Below are positions 9,734 through 12,422 of a stretch of 12,422 nucleotides of DNA, one piece after another (position 1 is the first letter of the stretch; each line of letters starts with the position of its first letter). This DNA is from an uncultured Gammaproteobacteria bacterium (GTDB lineage: Bacteria; Pseudomonadota; Gammaproteobacteria; Steroidobacterales; Woeseiaceae), in assembly GCA_938003715.1 (NCBI GenBank), contig CALKYK010000142.1, forward strand, positions 1 to 12,422, written 5' to 3'. The translations under genes and the position numbers were made by a program. The notes under the pieces were generated by a model. It was given only the letters and a program-made list of their open reading frames with translations, was not told the DNA's origin and searched no databases.

Positions 9734-9921
9734 ATTCAGCTTCTATCCCGAAATGAGGTCTGAGCAAGACAAGCCTGTCCCGTACCACTCTTTTCAGACT
9801 TGAGCGCTCCGGTCAGTTTCCAAGAGCGGTCCAACTGACCCCGAACCGGGTCGCTTATGACGCAGACGCAGTCGAGCATTGGATTGAGACTGCCTTGCTC
9901 AAAGGAGGGTCTTCGTCATGA
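9734..9921 (+). pseudogene. AlpA-family helix-turn-helix regulator, broken
   Basis: AlpA-type proteins are small MerR/excisionase-like DNA-binding regulators carried by satellite prophages and islands. Two frames joined give the family pattern: QLLSRNEV (9737-9760), then AR, then SLSRTTLFRLERSGQFPRAV with QLTPNRVAYDADAVEHWIE, ending at TGA 9919-9921. Three lesions are visible. The start position after a perfect GGAGG (9723-9727) with 6-base spacing is ATT (9734-9736) rather than ATG. TGA stands at 9761-9763 where a sense codon is expected. About one base is missing near 9770-9774, where the frame shifts. The tail overlaps the next start as ATGA. The match is by motif recall. ATT can be a rare start codon, but the other two lesions make the gene very probably dead. 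Confidence 0.8.
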
Positions 9922-10337
9922 CGCGTCGTCGATATCCTCCATTCGCCAGAATGCCACGATCAGGTCAATGGCAATGTGATCATGTATTCGTGTTGGTTGG
10001 ATTAGGTGCATATGACCGAGCCCAGCGTTTGTACAACATCGGTCAATGCCTGCCCGCAATTTCAATACCAGAAAGCGTTGATCCGTCTTTGTACAAATGG
10101 CCGGTTAGGGGCATGGATGTCACCGTAAAGAATTACGGCACAACGACCGAATTTGCGGAGTGCCTGATTTTCGAGTTATTGATGGCTGGGGCGAAATTGG
10201 TTGTGCATGTTACCGTCGAAGCCGGCGCTCTCGATTCACAGGCTCGAGGAATGTCTCGATGCCGCCTAGGTCGACGCTCGCCGACTTGCATGAAAAGCGA
10301 GTATCACAAGAAGGCAAGCATGCCCTTGTCGAAATAG
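9918..10337 (+). CDS. Hypothetical protein of the AlpA-RepA element
   Basis: This ORF encodes 139 residues and starts at ATG 9918 behind AGGAGG (9903-9908), overlapping the alpA stop. I do not recognise a named domain. The first ~100 residues look like a real protein (MPRSGQWQCDHVFVLVGLGAYDRAQ; WPVRGMDVTVKNYG; STxFAE-like TTEFAECLIFELLMAGAKLVV), with the character of a small conserved accessory protein found between alpA and the helicase gene in such elements. The last ~35 residues look unlike the rest (Arg/Ser-rich). Another frame after about 10205 gives a more natural ending, KPALSIHRLEECLDAA with TAG at 10267-10269, overlapping the next start at 10259. So a one- or two-base indel near 10205-10215 may have displaced the C-terminus; I rate that as likely but unproven. 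Confidence 0.6.
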   Translation: MTRRRYPPFARMPRSGQWQCDHVFVLVGLGAYDRAQRLYNIGQCLPAISIPESVDPSLYKWPVRGMDVTVKNYGTTTEFAECLIFELLMAGAKLVVHVTVEAGALDSQARGMSRCRLGRRSPTCMKSEYHKKASMPLSK

Positions 10338-11463
10338 TTTGCCTCGCTGACGTAGAACCTTAGCCGATAGATTGGCTCTGGCCAGAGAAAATCGCTCGCG
10401 GGAAACTAACGCTGTTTTCAGGTGATCCAGGCTTGGGCAAGAGCCTTCTAATCGTTGCCTTGGGATCAGCAGTCAGCAATGGATCCCCATGGCCGCTTGG
10501 AGACGGGTATGCACTTCATGATTCAGTCATCATGCTATAGGACGAGGATGCGCTGGACGACGCTATAAGATCACGACTCGATGCGGCGGGCGCCGACTGC
10601 AGCAAAATCCACGCTCTCCAAATCGTGCAGGATTTAGATGACGATGGCTAAATCATAAATCGGTCATTCTTTCTCAAGAAAGATATTAAGCGCTTAGGCA
10701 AGATCATTGAGTGCCTTAGTGATGTCGTCCCGATACAGATCGACCCGGTATCCGCCAAAATGGGCGGTACGGACAGCCACAGGAATGCTGACGCTCGAGC
10801 ACTACTTTCACCACTTTCACAACTGTCGGCATTGGCAGACATTTATAACGTTGCAATTGTTCTTGTCACTCACTTGAACAAAGATAGCGGCGCAGCAATT
10901 TATCGATCAATAGGAAGCATCGCCTTTGCGGGTGCCGAGAGATCGTAATGGATAGTTACCAAAGATAAGACCGATCCCTCGAGGCGTCTGGTACTTCCGG
11001 GAAAAACAATTTGGGAAATGATCAATCTGGTATGGCATATCGGGTAGATACAGCACCCAATAACGCACCAGTCTTACACTGGGACCCTGATCCGGTTCAC
11101 GAAGATATTGACGAGATGTTGACTCGGGATTCTGGTGAATATCGTTCCGAGCGTGATGAGGCGAAGGAATGGCTCGAAATAGAAAATTTGGATGGCCCAG
11201 TTCCGGTCAAAGTCCTCAAAGCCAGGGCGGCGGACGCCGGCCACAGCTGGTCAACGGTCAAGCGGGCAAAAAAGGAAATTGGTGTGCAGCCGAAAAAGTA
11301 TGACTTTAGCAAAGATCGATGGGTCTGGTATCACCCTGGGGATTTATTGGTGAAACGCGAAGAGGACCACCAAGGGAACGAAGGAGACCATTCCAGTAGC
11401 GTGGGCACCTTCGACAACAGCTGGTTTCCTTCGGGAGACATTGCGTGGTTGACGAGAAATTAA
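10259..11463 (+). pseudogene. RepA-like AAA+ ATPase/helicase (AAA_25 type), broken by four stops and a frameshift
   Basis: The intact relative would be a RecA/DnaB-like hexameric replication helicase of satellite or plasmid-like elements. The start is ATG 10259 behind GAGGA (10246-10250). In one frame one reads VEIVCLADVEP, PIDWLWPEKIARGKLTL, Walker A GDPGLGKS (10421-10444), the Walker B region (VVPIQIDPVSAKMGGTDSH), VAIVLVTHLNKDSGAAIYR and GSIAFAGAE. This frame is cut by TAG 10361-10363, TAG 10538-10540 (VIML-stop-DED, where a Ser is usual), TAA 10649-10651 and TAA 10946-10948. One base is missing near 11000-11003; the frame then continues with KNNLGNDQSGMAYRVD and a winged-helix-like tail (SWSTVKRAKKEIGV) to TAA 11461-11463. 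The TTG at 11011 is an internal Leu codon, not a start. The pattern indicates a dead gene with well-preserved sequence. Confidence 0.85.
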
Positions 11464-11761
11464 CCTGTATTTTGCAGGAACGGGATCCTGATGGTCGGTT
11501 CACTCCTGGTCAATCGGGCAATCCGGCTGGTCGCCCAATGGGAAGCAAAAATGCGGCAACAAAGCTCCGCAACGAGCTACTCGTCTCCATCCTGCCTGAG
11601 GCCATCGAAAAGCTCCGCCAAGCCGTCTCAGTGGGCGAAAAATGGGCTGTGGAGATGGCTATCGCCTGCTCCCCCCAAAGCCTAAGCTTGTTGACCCGGA
11701 CGAATTGACGGACTTTGAACAGCGCCTGCAGTATTTGGAGCAAATGGGGAGACAACATTGA
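11445..11761 (+). pseudogene. DUF5681-type protein with one frameshift
   Basis: The start is GTG 11445, behind GGGAGA (11433-11438) and overlapping the end of the helicase remnant. Residues 18-40 show the DUF5681 signature (DGRFTPGQSGNPAGRPMGSKNA), found in phage-like elements often just before terminase genes. The frame runs into TGA at 11706-11708 after SPQSLSLLTRTN. Another frame gives a better continuation, LPPKPKLVDPDELTDFEQR and then LQYLEQMGRQH, to TGA 11759-11761. The two join if about one base is lost next to the run of six C at 11671-11676. The shift is therefore in or near a homopolymer and could be real or a sequencing slip. The alternative end overlaps the next ATG at 11761, which supports it as the ancestral end. 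Confidence 0.75.
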
Positions 11762-11910
11762 TGAATCTATCAATAAAACGGCGACTCGATCGATTGGAGG
11801 AGACAGTTAGACCTGACGTCCAAAGAGTGCTGGTAATTCAGCAACCAGACGAATCTGAATGCGAAATGCTCGCCCGCCTTAAACGACGGATGTCCGGCGA
11901 GGCAGTCTAG
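11761..11910 (+). CDS. 49-residue hypothetical protein, last gene of the element
   Basis: ATG 11761 overlaps the restored DUF5681 stop as TGATG, a sign of translational coupling, and the ORF ends at TAG 11908-11910. The product MNLSIKRRLDRLEETVRP... begins with a basic, coiled-coil-like helix, as do many small proteins placed before terminase genes in phage-like elements. I do not know its function. If TAG is read through, the frame continues 24 more residues (HNDLYQRDELALFFVRHG) to TAA 11983-11985, so the gene itself may be truncated by a nonsense change. Confidence 0.5.
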   Translation: MNLSIKRRLDRLEETVRPDVQRVLVIQQPDESECEMLARLKRRMSGEAV

Positions 11911-11994
11911 GGCGTACATTCAGGCATCCACAACGATCTCTATCAACGTGACGAATTGGCCTTATTCTTTGTCCGCCACGGATAATTGATTGGT

Positions 11995-12009
11995 AAACGG
12001 GCTCCGTTT
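11995..12009. terminator. Short hairpin, possible weak terminator
   Basis: AAACGG (11995-12000) and CCGTTT (12004-12009) pair perfectly around GCT. The T-run after it is only three bases long, so termination would be weak. It lies at the right end of the element's recognisable sequence; nothing else is seen between 11986 and 12060. Confidence 0.25.
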
Positions 12010-12061
12010 GTGAATGCGCCTGCGAATGAGCCGTCGAATACTCAGTGTCCTGAATCGGCCC

Positions 12062-12089
12062 TTCACGTTTGGTAAAAAAATACTATACT
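12062..12089 (+). promoter_or_regulatory. Sigma-70-like promoter of the lipoprotein gene
   Basis: TTCACG (12062-12067) and TATACT (12084-12089) are 16 bases apart; the -10 matches five of six consensus bases and the -35 four of six. An A-rich run of seven lies in the spacer. Transcription would start near 12096, leaving a leader of about 77 bases before ATG 12173. Confidence 0.55.
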
Positions 12090-12172
12090 TGTCATTGCTC
12101 CAGCTGGCTGCTCAATGACGAATCCTCTGCTTTTGCTGGAACGCACAGACGGCAAACCGGGGAGCAAAACTC

Positions 12173-12422
12173 ATGAACAGACGCCTATTTTGCACGGGTT
12201 CTGCTTCGGTCGCGATACTGACAGCGGCGGCCAGTATTTCAGGATGTCGGGGTCGGCCGGGTGATCTCCAGCTATTGGGCAACTACGGTGGCCGTGACTT
12301 TCCACTAATCATTGATACTCACGTTCACACGTTCAATGGGTCCGATCTGCAGGTTTCAAAATTCATATCGAAAGTTGCCGTCAACGAGGTCGACTCTTCC
12401 GCAGTTCGATTAATTGCTCGAG
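12173..12422 (+). CDS. Amidohydrolase-like lipoprotein, 3' end outside the window
   Basis: ATG 12173 follows GGGGAG (12159-12164) at good spacing. The 83 visible residues begin with an export signal: basic MNRRLF, a hydrophobic stretch (SVAILTAAASIS) and a lipobox ending at C25 (ISGC). The RRLFC start resembles a twin-arginine signal, so Tat export of a folded metalloprotein is possible. After the Cys, the mature part reaches FPLIIDTHVHTFNGSD, where H50 and H52 form the HxH metal-binding pair that opens amidohydrolase-superfamily barrels. The substrate is unknown. It has its own promoter and lies right of the decayed element, so it may be the chromosomal neighbour or later cargo. The right edge cuts the gene. 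Confidence 0.65.
   Translation, partial: MNRRLFCTGSASVAILTAAASISGCRGRPGDLQLLGNYGGRDFPLIIDTHVHTFNGSDLQVSKFISKVAVNEVDSSAVRLIAR

Noticed and set aside
11011..11463. Independent 150-residue gene starting at TTG 11011
   Set aside because: TTG is an internal Leu codon in KNNLGND; the sequence continues the helicase after a one-base loss.
9403..12422. CRISPR array, toxin-antitoxin pair or defence island
   Set aside because: No regularly spaced repeats and no recognisable toxin, nuclease or defence ATPase were found; the only ATPase is the RepA-like remnant.

Overview
The window looks like a chromosomal piece of a high-GC gammaproteobacterium. The reasons are the conserved order pncC - recA - recX - alaS - csrA - tRNA-Ser(GCT) - tRNA-Arg(ACG), which matches the arrangement known from Escherichia coli (recA to serV/argV), and the strong G/C third-position bias of the first 9 kb. 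I cannot place it at order or genus level from the sequence alone.

Region 1 (1-2123, minus strand) is mutS, cut by the left edge after about 707 codons. Region 2 (2221-6015, plus strand) starts divergently and is tightly packed: a GT4-type glycosyltransferase, pncC (CinA C-terminal domain) overlapping its end, thpR (RNA 2',3'-cyclic phosphodiesterase), recA and recX. Region 3 (6075-8684) is alaS, whose frame is broken by an in-frame TAA at codon 641. The reading frame is the same before and after, and the stop sits where the family has the Tyr of its GEKY motif. Region 4 (8685-9445) is csrA with a GGA-rich leader, then tRNA-Ser(GCT) and tRNA-Arg(ACG), closed by a strong intrinsic terminator.

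Region 5 (about 9446-12000) starts directly behind the tRNA-Arg gene, a classic integration site, and is clearly lower in GC. It holds a decayed satellite-prophage-like element on the plus strand: an AlpA-type regulator with three lesions, a conserved-type hypothetical protein, a RepA-like AAA+ helicase with four in-frame stops and a frameshift, a DUF5681 protein with a frameshift, and a 49-aa ORF. No integrase or terminase is visible. Region 6 (about 12060-12422) is a promoter and the start of a lipoprotein of the amidohydrolase type, cut by the right edge.

Functionally the core block combines DNA repair (MutS, RecA, RecX), nucleotide/RNA end repair (PncC, ThpR), translation (AlaRS, two tRNAs) and global post-transcriptional control (CsrA). 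The two points most worth a second look are the nonsense codon in alaS, an essential gene, and the layered decay of the tRNA-Arg island, much of which is hidden from plain ORF calling. I did not find a convincing new defence or mobile system.
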